In this document: one piece after another, positions 10,502 through 17,920 of the stretch
How positions within the stretch are numbered: the first letter of the stretch is position 1
Layout: each line of letters starts with the position of its first letter
DNA from: a virus
DNA length: 20,191 bases
Direction: 5' to 3' (one strand)
Virus record (IMG/VR): IMGVR_UViG_3300035691_000048
Span: 1 to 20,191 of that record
Notes under the pieces: model-generated
Databases searched by the model: none
What the model saw: the letters and a program-made list of their open reading frames with translations, nothing else
Told to the model about the DNA's origin: nothing
Translations under genes and position numbers: made by a program

Positions 10502-10849
10502 ATGACAAGAGGACCGAACTACTACAAGTGGTGGGTCTTCCAACATCTGACCCGTGAACACGGCAATCTAAACTGCTATCGTTGCGGTATGGAGATTGCT
10601 AGTCCCTTTGAACTCTCTCTTGAGCACAAGATTGCGAAGAGCGTTGATCCTAGTCTCGAGTTTGACTATGACAACATCTCTTGGTCGCATTACATCTGTA
10701 ATGCGGCGCATAGCGGAGAGATGAACAGGGAATCAGGCCACATGGCAAGAGTAGGAAGTTCTGGTGTAGGGAACTGCTATCGCTGGAACATACAACGCGG
10801 TCTTTCTTGTACTTGTGGGTCTCACGCGCCACTGGTGTCAGTGGATTAG
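10502..10849 (+). CDS. HNH endonuclease, second of the array pair
   Basis: The ATG at 10502 follows aggaggaag and gives 115 residues. CYRC at 25-28, LSLEHKI with His42, YDNISW with Asn58 and SHYICN at 62-67 make a complete HNH fold, closely parallel to the protein at 7542 (CFRC, LSIEHKI, LNNVAW, SHISCN). It has a longer C-terminal tail with extra cysteines. The DNA is A/T-rich relative to the neighbours. The last 24 bases of the frame, including the TAG, lie inside tRNA-Gly(TCC). It is probably a free-standing homing nuclease that targets or sits beside tRNA genes. Confidence 0.85.
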   Translation: MTRGPNYYKWWVFQHLTREHGNLNCYRCGMEIASPFELSLEHKIAKSVDPSLEFDYDNISWSHYICNAAHSGEMNRESGHMARVGSSGVGNCYRWNIQRGLSCTCGSHAPLVSVD

Positions 10850-10899
10850 CATATCTGCCTTCCAAGCAGACGGGGTCGGTTCAAATCCGACGTGGCGCT
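10826..10899 (+). tRNA. tRNA-Gly (TCC), overlapping the HNH gene end
   Basis: Acceptor GCGCCAC/GTGGCGC is perfect, anticodon stem TCTGC/GCAGA holds CTTCCAA, and the T arm is GTCGG-TTCAAAT-CCGAC. T73 fits glycine; CCA is not encoded. It is the last tRNA I can find in the window. Confidence 0.91.
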
Positions 10900-10924
10900 C
10901 TCCCAAACCTACCCGGAGGAACTG

Positions 10925-11641
10925 GTGCAGGATACCCTCGTCGTCGTTCACTGTTACGCAGGTGACGCCGGACAGGTCCAGTCCATGCTCAACATCTGGA
11001 CGCAGCACCATCTCCCGGTCCTCGTCCTCTCACCCGAGAACGCACCGGTGACGATCGACCACCCTCTCGTGACGAACGCCTCAGCCGGCGAGGCCGGCTG
11101 GAAGGGCCCGCACACGATCAAGCGCCAGATCGCGCACTGGAAGCTCGCGCTCGAGACCGGCCACGACTGGTTCCTCCTCAACGACTCTGACTCGGTGTGC
11201 CTCTCGGAGGACATCCCCGAGTACCTCTTCGCCGACACGACCATCTTCTGGTCCAACGTCCTGTGCCACGAAGAAGAGCACCAGGACGACGACCAGCCTA
11301 ACTTCAACCCGCCGTACTTCCTCTCCCGCCAGCTCCTCACGCAGCTCATCGACGCCGCCGAAGAGCTCGAGCCGGGAGACGGGTTCCTCGAGCCCCACGA
11401 CTGGGGTCAGGCCATCGACGGGTTCTACACCTACCTGATCAGGTTCGTGCTCGACGCCCGATGGGCGAGCTTCCCCGACGGTGCGACGACCTGGCCACCG
11501 CACAAGGCCGATCTCCTCCGCGACGCCCTGCATGGCAAGCGCATGATCCACGGTGTCAAGTACCAGGAGCGATGCGAGGAGATCAGGCTCGGGTACAAGG
11601 CGTTCGTATCGGGTTCGATACGAGAAGAGCTCCTAACGTAA
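10925..11641 (+). CDS. Putative glycosyltransferase (DxD-containing)
   Basis: The frame could start at GTG 10892, but that lies in the tRNA acceptor; GTG 10925 has cggaggaa four bases upstream and is preferred, giving 238 residues. The N-terminus, TLVVVHCYAGDAGQVQ, looks like the first strand and loop of a nucleotide-sugar fold. HDWFLLNDSDSVCL at 80-93 carries a DxD-type motif (Asp87, Asp89) after a hydrophobic strand, as in GT-A glycosyltransferases. A late IHGVK at 208-212 could supply the metal-binding His of such enzymes. The substrate is unknown. The GDP-mannose dehydratase downstream gives a possible sugar link. A nucleotide-binding enzyme of another family is possible. Confidence 0.6.
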   Translation: MQDTLVVVHCYAGDAGQVQSMLNIWTQHHLPVLVLSPENAPVTIDHPLVTNASAGEAGWKGPHTIKRQIAHWKLALETGHDWFLLNDSDSVCLSEDIPEYLFADTTIFWSNVLCHEEEHQDDDQPNFNPPYFLSRQLLTQLIDAAEELEPGDGFLEPHDWGQAIDGFYTYLIRFVLDARWASFPDGATTWPPHKADLLRDALHGKRMIHGVKYQERCEEIRLGYKAFVSGSIREELLT

Positions 11642-11652
11642 GGGAGAACAAC

Positions 11653-11880
11653 TTGAAGAAGGCACTCGTCGGTCTGATCGCCTCAGTCATGCTGGTAGCA
11701 GGCATGGGCGTGGCGTTCGCGCACAACTACCCCTGGGCGCACCACGTTGACAACGGTCTGCACAAGTACCAGGTGACGCTGTACTGCCCCGACCCGATCA
11801 CCGAGGACAGCGCTGCGAACCCGACGCTCACGAACTACGACCCCGGCGTTGCGATCGTGTACAAGTGTAGCACCCCGTAA
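11653..11880 (+). CDS. Small exported protein with signal peptide
   Basis: The TTG at 11653 follows agggagaacaac. The 75-residue product has a textbook signal peptide (KK, hydrophobic 4-20, cleavage after AFA near 23). The mature part has only about 52 residues, with two cysteines (near 47 and 72) likely to form a disulfide and several His and Tyr residues. No family is recognised. It sits between the glycosyltransferase and terminase genes, and release from the infected cell is the simplest reading. Confidence 0.7.
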   Translation: MKKALVGLIASVMLVAGMGVAFAHNYPWAHHVDNGLHKYQVTLYCPDPITEDSAANPTLTNYDPGVAIVYKCSTP

Positions 11881-11900
11881 AGCAACAGGCAGGAGGAGAC

Positions 11901-12326
11901 TTGCCAGGACCACCACCGAAGGACCCGGCGACGCGCCGGCGACGAAACGTCACGCCTGGATTCAAGGCACTACCAGCCGTCGGTCGAACAGCCCCTCCCC
12001 CGGAGTGGCCGATCGCGGGTACGCCGAACTTCGACGAGGTCCAGCTCTGGAAGAGGCTGTGGGCTCTACCTCAGGCGGTCGAGTGGGAGCGTATGCGCTG
12101 TGAGGACATCGTGGCCCTGTACGTTCGCTCGTTCGTTCGAGCTACTGCGATCGACGCAGACTCGAAGATGCTCGCGGAGGTCCGACAGCTCGACGCGAAG
12201 ATCGGTCTCAGTCCGAAGGCGATGCGTGACCTGAGATGGGAGACTGATGAGCCGGCTGAGCCAGAGCCACAGGAAGAGCCAGAAGAGCAGCGAGGAGAGC
12301 GAATCTATGTCCCGCCCGCTCCCTAG
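11901..12326 (+). CDS. terS: Terminase small subunit (probable)
   Basis: The TTG at 11901 follows gcaggaggagac, and the product is 141 residues. The basic, proline-rich start PGPPPKDPATRRRRN is characteristic of small terminase subunits in actinobacterial phages. A helical core with charged helices follows, then an acidic tail (EPAEPEPQEEPEEQ). The protein would bind the packaging site and bring it to the large subunit, encoded 114 bases downstream. The identification rests on the N-terminal pattern, size and position. Its 3' end overlaps the next small gene in another frame. Confidence 0.75.
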   Translation: MPGPPPKDPATRRRRNVTPGFKALPAVGRTAPPPEWPIAGTPNFDEVQLWKRLWALPQAVEWERMRCEDIVALYVRSFVRATAIDADSKMLAEVRQLDAKIGLSPKAMRDLRWETDEPAEPEPQEEPEEQRGERIYVPPAP

Positions 12327-12438
12327 CTGCGCCATCTGTGGTTCCGAGCTCGACGTCCTCTGGGGACGCGACACGCCGTACGGTAACGTGCAGCGCGTGG
12401 TCTGCGAGCACGGGCACTGGTACGACAGGCAGGCGTAG
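12307..12438 (+). CDS. Tiny zinc-ribbon-like protein between terminase genes
   Basis: The ATG at 12307 follows gcgaggagagcg at good spacing, so I prefer it to the in-frame ATG at 12247. The product is 43 residues with CAIC at 8-11 and C33, H35, H37, enough for one zinc site. It overlaps the end of the small terminase gene by 20 bases and ends just before the large subunit start. The role is unknown. Confidence 0.55.
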   Translation: MSRPLPSCAICGSELDVLWGRDTPYGNVQRVVCEHGHWYDRQA

Positions 12439-12439
12439 C

Positions 12440-14167
12440 GTGCCGTGGCGAGGTCCCTCAGTAGAGGGCGAGCAGCCCACCCTCGGGTGGGAGGCGATCG
12501 ACTGGATCGAGGCCAATGTCCCGATCCCGGACGGCGAGTTCGCCGGTCAGCCGATGAAGCTCGCTCAGTGGCAGAAGAACTTCCTCCTGGGATTCTATCA
12601 GCTGCAGTCTGCGACCGAGCCGTGCGGACACGACAACTGCCCTCCCGAGAAGCAGGCGCAGGGCGTCTGCCTCGTGAAGCCGAGCCGAGCCTTTCACTAC
12701 GATCGCGGAGGCCAGCTCGTCGCTCCACAGAAGGACGGCAAGGGGCCGCTCGCGGCTGCCACCGTCCTGTTCGAGGCGTACGGGCCCTGCCTGTTCGACG
12801 GGTGGAACGCCAGCGGTGAACCTACCGGCCGGCCGTGGGCCACGCCGTGGATCCAGGTCACGGCAGTCTCAGAAGACCAGACGGCCAACGTCTGGAACGT
12901 CTTGCTCCCGATGGTCACTCTCGGGACGCTCTCTCACGAGATCGAGGACACGGGCCTCACTCGTATCAACCTACCGTCCGGCGGCAAGATCGAGCCGGTC
13001 ACAGCGTCTGCTCGCTCTCGTCTAGGTCAGCGCATCACCTTCTCCGTGCAGGACGAGGCCCACGACTGGACCAAGCGCAACGGAGGACGAAAGCTCGCCG
13101 ACACGCAGCGACGCAACCTCGCGGGCATGGGCGGACGGTTCATGGAGACCGGCAACGCCTGGGACCCGGCCGAGGACTCTGTCGCGCAGACCACGTTTGA
13201 GCACGAGACCGGCGTGTTCAAGATCTTCAAGCACCCGGGCGAGGGCTCGATCAGGAACATGCGCGAGCGCAAGCGCGTGCTCAAGAACCTGTACGCCGAC
13301 AGCTGGTGGGTTGACATCGATCGTATCAGCTCGGAGATCGACGTGCTCGTGGAACGAGGGGACGTCGCGCAGGCAGAGCGGTTCTTCATGAATCGGATCG
13401 TGCCTGGTGAAGACCGGGCCTTCGACCTGAAGTCCTGGGATGAGCAGACCCGCGACGGCGTGGTCATCGCTGACAAGCAGACAATCACCATCGGCGTGGA
13501 CGGCGCCCGCTTCGATGACGCCCTCGCGGCAGTTGCGACGCACGTCGAGTCGGGATACCAGTGGGCTCTAGGCATCTGGGAGAAGCCAGAGGACGCCGAG
13601 GACGACTACGAGCACCCGATGGACGAGGTCGACGGTGTCATCATCGACGCGTTCGAGAGGTACCACGTCTGGAGGCTGTACTGTGACCCCGGATCGCAGT
13701 TCGCTAACATCGAGCCTCTCGTAGAGAAGTGGAGCGGACGGTGGGGTGGAAAGAAGGTCGTCGCGTGGCTCATGGCGCGCCCGCGTCCGACCGCGTACAT
13801 GATCAGGAACTTCGGATCTGCGATCGGTACGGGTGACCTCACCCACAGTCGCGACCCGCTGTTCAGGCAGCACATCGCCAACGCCCGTCGCAAGATGACC
13901 ACCGTGTACGACGAGGACGGGCGCACGATGTACGTCATCAACAAGTCGTCGCCTAGGTCACGAGACAAGATCGACGCCGCAGCCGCAGCCGCCCTGAGTT
14001 GGGAGGCGCGAGGCGACGCGATCGCCGCAGGCGTACAGACGGCCAGCAGCTACGAGGATCCGTCGATCACGTGTGCGAACTGCAACCATCTTCGCCGACA
14101 CCACGTGCCAGCCTGCAGAGGCCGGGAGTGTAAGTGTCCGGCGTACGTAGAAAGGGAAGCTGCTTGA
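12440..14167 (+). CDS. terL: Terminase large subunit
   Basis: The start is taken as GTG 12440, right after the preceding stop; its ribosome site (aggcagg) is modest. The 575-residue length is normal. The ATPase part shows a Walker A-like loop, PQKDGKGPL near 96-104, and a Walker B strand, ITFSVQDEAHDW near 199-210, with Glu206 as the likely catalytic acid. The nuclease part begins with ITIGVDGARFDDALA near 349-363, whose Asp354 should bind metal. The extreme C-terminus has CANC and a CRGRECKCP cluster, a probable zinc finger beyond the usual domains. It pumps DNA through the portal and cuts concatemers. Confidence 0.9.
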   Translation: MPWRGPSVEGEQPTLGWEAIDWIEANVPIPDGEFAGQPMKLAQWQKNFLLGFYQLQSATEPCGHDNCPPEKQAQGVCLVKPSRAFHYDRGGQLVAPQKDGKGPLAAATVLFEAYGPCLFDGWNASGEPTGRPWATPWIQVTAVSEDQTANVWNVLLPMVTLGTLSHEIEDTGLTRINLPSGGKIEPVTASARSRLGQRITFSVQDEAHDWTKRNGGRKLADTQRRNLAGMGGRFMETGNAWDPAEDSVAQTTFEHETGVFKIFKHPGEGSIRNMRERKRVLKNLYADSWWVDIDRISSEIDVLVERGDVAQAERFFMNRIVPGEDRAFDLKSWDEQTRDGVVIADKQTITIGVDGARFDDALAAVATHVESGYQWALGIWEKPEDAEDDYEHPMDEVDGVIIDAFERYHVWRLYCDPGSQFANIEPLVEKWSGRWGGKKVVAWLMARPRPTAYMIRNFGSAIGTGDLTHSRDPLFRQHIANARRKMTTVYDEDGRTMYVINKSSPRSRDKIDAAAAAALSWEARGDAIAAGVQTASSYEDPSITCANCNHLRRHHVPACRGRECKCPAYVEREAA

Positions 14168-14187
14168 TCCAGAAGGCGGGGAAGTAG

Positions 14188-15894
14188 GTGGGGCTGTTCA
14201 CGCGGAAGATCGGGAAGAAGGAACTAAGCCCCGACCAGCTCCGCGTCACTGAGCTGCCCTCGTCTTACACGCGGATCCTTCGCCTGTACGACAACATCGG
14301 CGCAGCGTACGACACGATCTGGAGGACGCAGCACAACGTCCGCACCGTGATCGATGACATCGCGCGCGAGGCGTCCGAGCTGTCTATCAACGTCTACGAG
14401 AAGGTGCCGCGCAGCCCCTCGCTTCCGAGTGCCAGGCTCGAGATCCCCGACCACCCGATGGCGCTCTTGCTAGACGAACCGATGCCGGAGGAGTACGAGG
14501 ACGAGTACGGGTTCTGGTACAAGCTGTTCTCGGACATCCTGATCTACGACATGGCTCACTGGCAGATCATCGGGTCAGGCCCGCAGCCAGAGGCCCTCCT
14601 GAGACTTCCACCGCAGAGCATCACTCCCGACCGCGACCCGACCACGTACTGGGTTCGCGGATGGCAGGTGCTCAGCGGCGGGTACATCCCTCGCGACCAG
14701 GTCATCACGTTCTGGGGATACGACCCTCGCGTGAATCACGGTAGCACGTCTCCTATGGAGACGCTGCGTCGACTACTCTCAGAGGAAGTCGCCCGTGACC
14801 AGAACCGCCAGGGAATGTGGAAGCGTTCGCTTCGCAAGGACGGCGTCATCGAGATCGACGCCGACGGACGTCAGCTCAGCGACGAGGCTCGCGAGTCCTG
14901 GCTCCTCGACGCCGAGGATGCGCTGTCCGGATACGATCAGTCGGGACGCCCCCTCATGCTAGAGCCCGGTTGGCACTTCAAGGACTCGGTGTTCAGTCCC
15001 CGAGACATGGAGTACCTGAAGGGCCGGCTGCTCTCTCGTCAGGAAGTCGCGTCTGCGTTCCACGTGCCGCCAGCGAAGGTGGCCGCGGCCGAGAACGGCC
15101 AGCAGCCTGATCAGAACACGCAGCGGCTGTTCTACCAGTCTACCCTCCCTCCCCTCCTCTCTCGCGTAGAGTCTGTGATCAAGGCCCAGCTCCTACCGCG
15201 ATTCGACCTAGTCCCCTCGGTGCGTCGCCGCCGCTACGTCAGGTTCAACCTTGACGAGAAGCTGCGCGGGTCGTTCGAGGACCGTGCCGCTATCATGTCG
15301 ACAACGGTCGGCGGTCCGGTCGTAACCGTCAACGAGGGGCGCGCCCGCCTCGACCTCCCACCGATCGAAGGCTTCGACGAGCTCTACGAGCCGCTCAACA
15401 GCGTGCTCGCCGGAGGCCCGCAGGCCAGCCCACAGAACCCGACTGACACGCCCGCACCAGGCGTCAACCCGGCGGGAACCACTCCCGGCGGTGGGACGAA
15501 GCCACCCGACTCAGTCGAGGGCGTCGTGCGCCAGTACAACGAGCAGCGCGGGTACCAGATGGCGCTGCAGAAGTACCAGAAGAAGTACGAGCGTGTTCTG
15601 GTCAACCACTTCTCCCGACAGCGAAACGCCGTCAAGGGAGGAAAGAGCACGCTGACGCATCGGTGGAACAACGAGCTGACCCAGGACCTGAAGGGCATCG
15701 CTCTAGAGGCCGTGGTCGAGTTCGGAGAGAGTGGCGTTGACGAGATGGCGCTGTCTGAGAAGGCCGCTGAGATCAACGCAGCGACACACCGTATGCTCGA
15801 CGAGCAGGGTGGCGAGCCGTTCACCGACGAGCGGATCGAGACACTCGCACTAGAACTAGCAGAGGACGTCGTACGTCTACCTACAACGAAGTAG
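14188..15894 (+). CDS. Portal protein
   Basis: The GTG at 14188 follows gcggggaagtag and gives 568 residues. The central region has typical portal features: YDTIWRTQHNVRTVIDDIA early, then DYLKG-like MEYLKGRLLSRQEVASAF and FHVPPAKVAAAENGQ near 290-310, followed by a helix (LLSRVESVIKAQLLPRF). After a Pro/Gly-rich linker (about 405-430) there is an extra helical C-terminal domain of about 130 residues. The protein would form the dodecameric ring at one capsid vertex. It lies directly between the terminase and prohead protease genes, as expected. Confidence 0.9.
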   Translation: MGLFTRKIGKKELSPDQLRVTELPSSYTRILRLYDNIGAAYDTIWRTQHNVRTVIDDIAREASELSINVYEKVPRSPSLPSARLEIPDHPMALLLDEPMPEEYEDEYGFWYKLFSDILIYDMAHWQIIGSGPQPEALLRLPPQSITPDRDPTTYWVRGWQVLSGGYIPRDQVITFWGYDPRVNHGSTSPMETLRRLLSEEVARDQNRQGMWKRSLRKDGVIEIDADGRQLSDEARESWLLDAEDALSGYDQSGRPLMLEPGWHFKDSVFSPRDMEYLKGRLLSRQEVASAFHVPPAKVAAAENGQQPDQNTQRLFYQSTLPPLLSRVESVIKAQLLPRFDLVPSVRRRRYVRFNLDEKLRGSFEDRAAIMSTTVGGPVVTVNEGRARLDLPPIEGFDELYEPLNSVLAGGPQASPQNPTDTPAPGVNPAGTTPGGGTKPPDSVEGVVRQYNEQRGYQMALQKYQKKYERVLVNHFSRQRNAVKGGKSTLTHRWNNELTQDLKGIALEAVVEFGESGVDEMALSEKAAEINAATHRMLDEQGGEPFTDERIETLALELAEDVVRLPTTK

Positions 15895-15896
15895 CC

Positions 15897-16064
15897 CTGA
15901 AGGCTCGGACGCTGATCGCCGAGGACGGAGACTCTGAGAGTCTGCGCCTGGCGGTCGGTGAGGCGATCAAGCTCGCGCCGAGCGACGCTGACAGAGATCT
16001 CTGGCGATCGGTCGCCGAGAAGCTAGCTCAGGGGCTGTCTATCAAGACGAAGGAGCTCGGATGA
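15897..16064 (+). CDS. Small ORF between portal and protease, atypical start
   Basis: The frame from 15897 to TGA 16062-16064 encodes about 55 residues with GC-rich codon use and a helical composition (ESLRLAVGEAIKLAPSD, RDLWRSVAEKLAQGL). Its stop overlaps the protease ATG (ATGA), the coupling used by real genes here. No ATG, GTG or TTG is available near its beginning. A CTG at 15897, two bases after the portal stop, is the best start. The same frame is -1 relative to the portal, so a frameshifted portal extension is an alternative. Confidence 0.5.
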   Translation: MKARTLIAEDGDSESLRLAVGEAIKLAPSDADRDLWRSVAEKLAQGLSIKTKELG

Positions 16065-17782
16065 TGCGTGCTGTCAAGCACATGGTGGCCACCACGAAGG
16101 CCCCAGACAAGACGGGGTCGTTCGACGGCACCATCTTCTACAACCCGCCCGAGGGCGACTCAGACGGCGAGCGCGTCGAGAACTTCATCAACACCCCGAC
16201 GACCGTTCCCCTCGACTTCCACCACCTGATCGTCATGGATCCCGGCTCGGTGATCGGACAGATCAAGGCCGTCGAGGTCGGTGACGGAAAGAACCTCGCC
16301 GTGAGCGCGCAGCTGTCAGTAGGCTCTAAGATGGCCGACGCTGTCCACGAGCGGATGCTCCTTCCTGACGATGACCCGATGGTCCTCAAGGAGCTGAGTA
16401 TCGCCTACGCCTACGATCCGTCCCTCAACACGAAGGACGCGAACGGAGTCGTCGCAATCCACGACGCGGAGCTCCTCGCGATCAGCGTCGTACACGCCGG
16501 CGCCCAGAAGACGCAGGTCATCAACGTGAAGTCCGAGCTCGACGTCCTAGAGAAGACAGCCCTCGCCGGCCTCATCTCCGTCGAGCAGGCCATGAAGTAC
16601 GCCGAGGACCTGGGCGTTCCTGGTGACATCTCTCAGAAGCTGTTCGAGTCAGCGGCCACGGCCGAGGGCACGAAGTACATGTCCGAGGCTGAGCCGCCGG
16701 AAGGTAGCTACGAGGAGATCCAGGAGGACATTCGAGAGGCTCTGGAGGTCTACTCGGGAACAGATGCCTACGCCTACGTCGTGGCGACCTTCCCAGACCG
16801 GGTCGTGGCCTGCATCTGCGCGTCAGACGGCACCGAGCAGACTCTGCAGTTCCCGTACACGTTCGAGGGCGACACCGTCGCGCTCGGCACGCCGGTAGAG
16901 GTAGAGATCGAGATGTCGATCGTCGAGGCTGCCAAGACGGTCAACCTCGGCACCCTGCACGAGCACCTCATGGCCGCGTCGCCCCGCGGACACGACATGA
17001 GCGCAGAAGAGGCGCAGGCCGAGACGTACGCGTCGCATGACGCGAACCACGTAGCGGGCCACACCCACCCGACGCGTCTCGACCCAGGCGTCGGCACAGC
17101 GAAGGCTCTCGGAGAGAAGTGGGATGGTGCCGCAGCCATGCGCTCGTGCAGCAGCGCGGCCGACTTCCGCTCTATCGCGTTCGAGCGCGCCAACGACTCG
17201 GACCCGGACACGGCCGCCCACTGGGCGCTACCGCACCACGCGAGCCCGGGAGCCAAGGCAGATCAGGGCGGCGTGTCAGCCGCGTTGGCTGCCCTACACG
17301 GAGGTCGAGGCGGTGCGCCCGACCTGAAGAACGCCGGAGCAGCTGAGAAGCATCTGCAGGCTCACGAGAACTCCTTCGGCAACAGCGGAAAGGCTGATGA
17401 CGTGCAACTGTCAGACGAACAGCTCGAGGCGATCGCCGAGAAGGTCGGTCGAGTCCTCGGCGCGAAGAGAGTGTCGGACCTCAAGGCCTCTCTCGGCAAC
17501 GCGATCGACGAGTGGGCCAAGACGGTCAACGGCGACGCAGCCGTCGAGGAGAAGGCCGAGGAGATCGAGGAGCTCACGGCACAGCTAGATGAACTCGTGT
17601 CGGACCAGGAGCAGGCCGAGAAGGCCGCAGAGGTCGAGGCCAAGGCCGAGGAGCTAGCCAGCGAGGTAGCAGACGAGGTCGAGGCGAACGCCGAGGCCGA
17701 GAAGGCTGCCAAGGCGAAGGCCGCAGAGGAAGAGATCGCAGACTTCCGTCTGCAGCTTGACGCGCTCGAGCTGTCAGGCTGA
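16061..17782 (+). CDS. Prohead protease with scaffold-like C-terminal part
   Basis: The ATG at 16061 overlaps the preceding stop. The 573-residue product begins with an HK97-type (S78) prohead protease of about 160 residues: PLDFHHLIVMDPGSVIGQI carries the catalytic His (54 or 55), and VLKELSIAYA carries Ser113. DAELLAISVVHAGA completes the fold. A middle module (roughly 340-440) contains WDGAAAMRSCSSAADFRSIAF and WALPHHASPG. The last 120 residues are a highly charged Ala/Glu/Lys coiled coil like a scaffold. The enzyme would cleave the scaffold and capsid N-termini during shell maturation. Confidence 0.85.
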   Translation: MMRAVKHMVATTKAPDKTGSFDGTIFYNPPEGDSDGERVENFINTPTTVPLDFHHLIVMDPGSVIGQIKAVEVGDGKNLAVSAQLSVGSKMADAVHERMLLPDDDPMVLKELSIAYAYDPSLNTKDANGVVAIHDAELLAISVVHAGAQKTQVINVKSELDVLEKTALAGLISVEQAMKYAEDLGVPGDISQKLFESAATAEGTKYMSEAEPPEGSYEEIQEDIREALEVYSGTDAYAYVVATFPDRVVACICASDGTEQTLQFPYTFEGDTVALGTPVEVEIEMSIVEAAKTVNLGTLHEHLMAASPRGHDMSAEEAQAETYASHDANHVAGHTHPTRLDPGVGTAKALGEKWDGAAAMRSCSSAADFRSIAFERANDSDPDTAAHWALPHHASPGAKADQGGVSAALAALHGGRGGAPDLKNAGAAEKHLQAHENSFGNSGKADDVQLSDEQLEAIAEKVGRVLGAKRVSDLKASLGNAIDEWAKTVNGDAAVEEKAEEIEELTAQLDELVSDQEQAEKAAEVEAKAEELASEVADEVEANAEAEKAAKAKAAEEEIADFRLQLDALELSG

Positions 17783-17920
17783 ACACAGCTTCGCTAGCAG
17801 TTCTGGAGACAAGGTGAGGAGCCTCACGAGGGCCAAGCCGAGGATCAAGAGAGCGAGCTAGACGAGCCCGGAGACGGTACCGGGTCACCAACCGCCAGCA
17901 CAGTAAAGGAAACGAAGCTC
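17783..17920 (+). other. Coding-like acidic stretch between protease and capsid genes
   Basis: This 138-base gap is in frame with both flanking genes. After the protease TGA and one further TAG (17798-17800) the frame is open to the capsid ATG and would encode an acidic segment (EEPHEGQAEDQESELDEPG). No start codon is available in this frame. A 15-codon frame at 17814 looks accidental. The capsid ribosome site aaaggaaac lies at the end. Confidence 0.4.

Noticed and set aside
12338-12439. N-terminal extension of the large terminase frame
   Set aside because: It overlaps the tiny zinc protein in another frame and translates to Ser/Thr/Arg-rich sequence without terminase character; GTG 12440 follows that gene directly.
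13022-13575. Minus-strand frames of 173 and 182 codons
   Set aside because: They are shadows of the large terminase gene, created by its GC-rich third positions; composition is Arg/Ala/Ser-rich without motifs.
16774-17256. Minus-strand frame of 160 codons inside the protease gene
   Set aside because: It lies fully inside a well-supported gene on the other strand, with no ribosome site and no recognisable fold.
17814-17861. 15-codon basic reading frame between protease and capsid genes
   Set aside because: It is too short and lacks a good ribosome site; the other frame there looks more coding-like.
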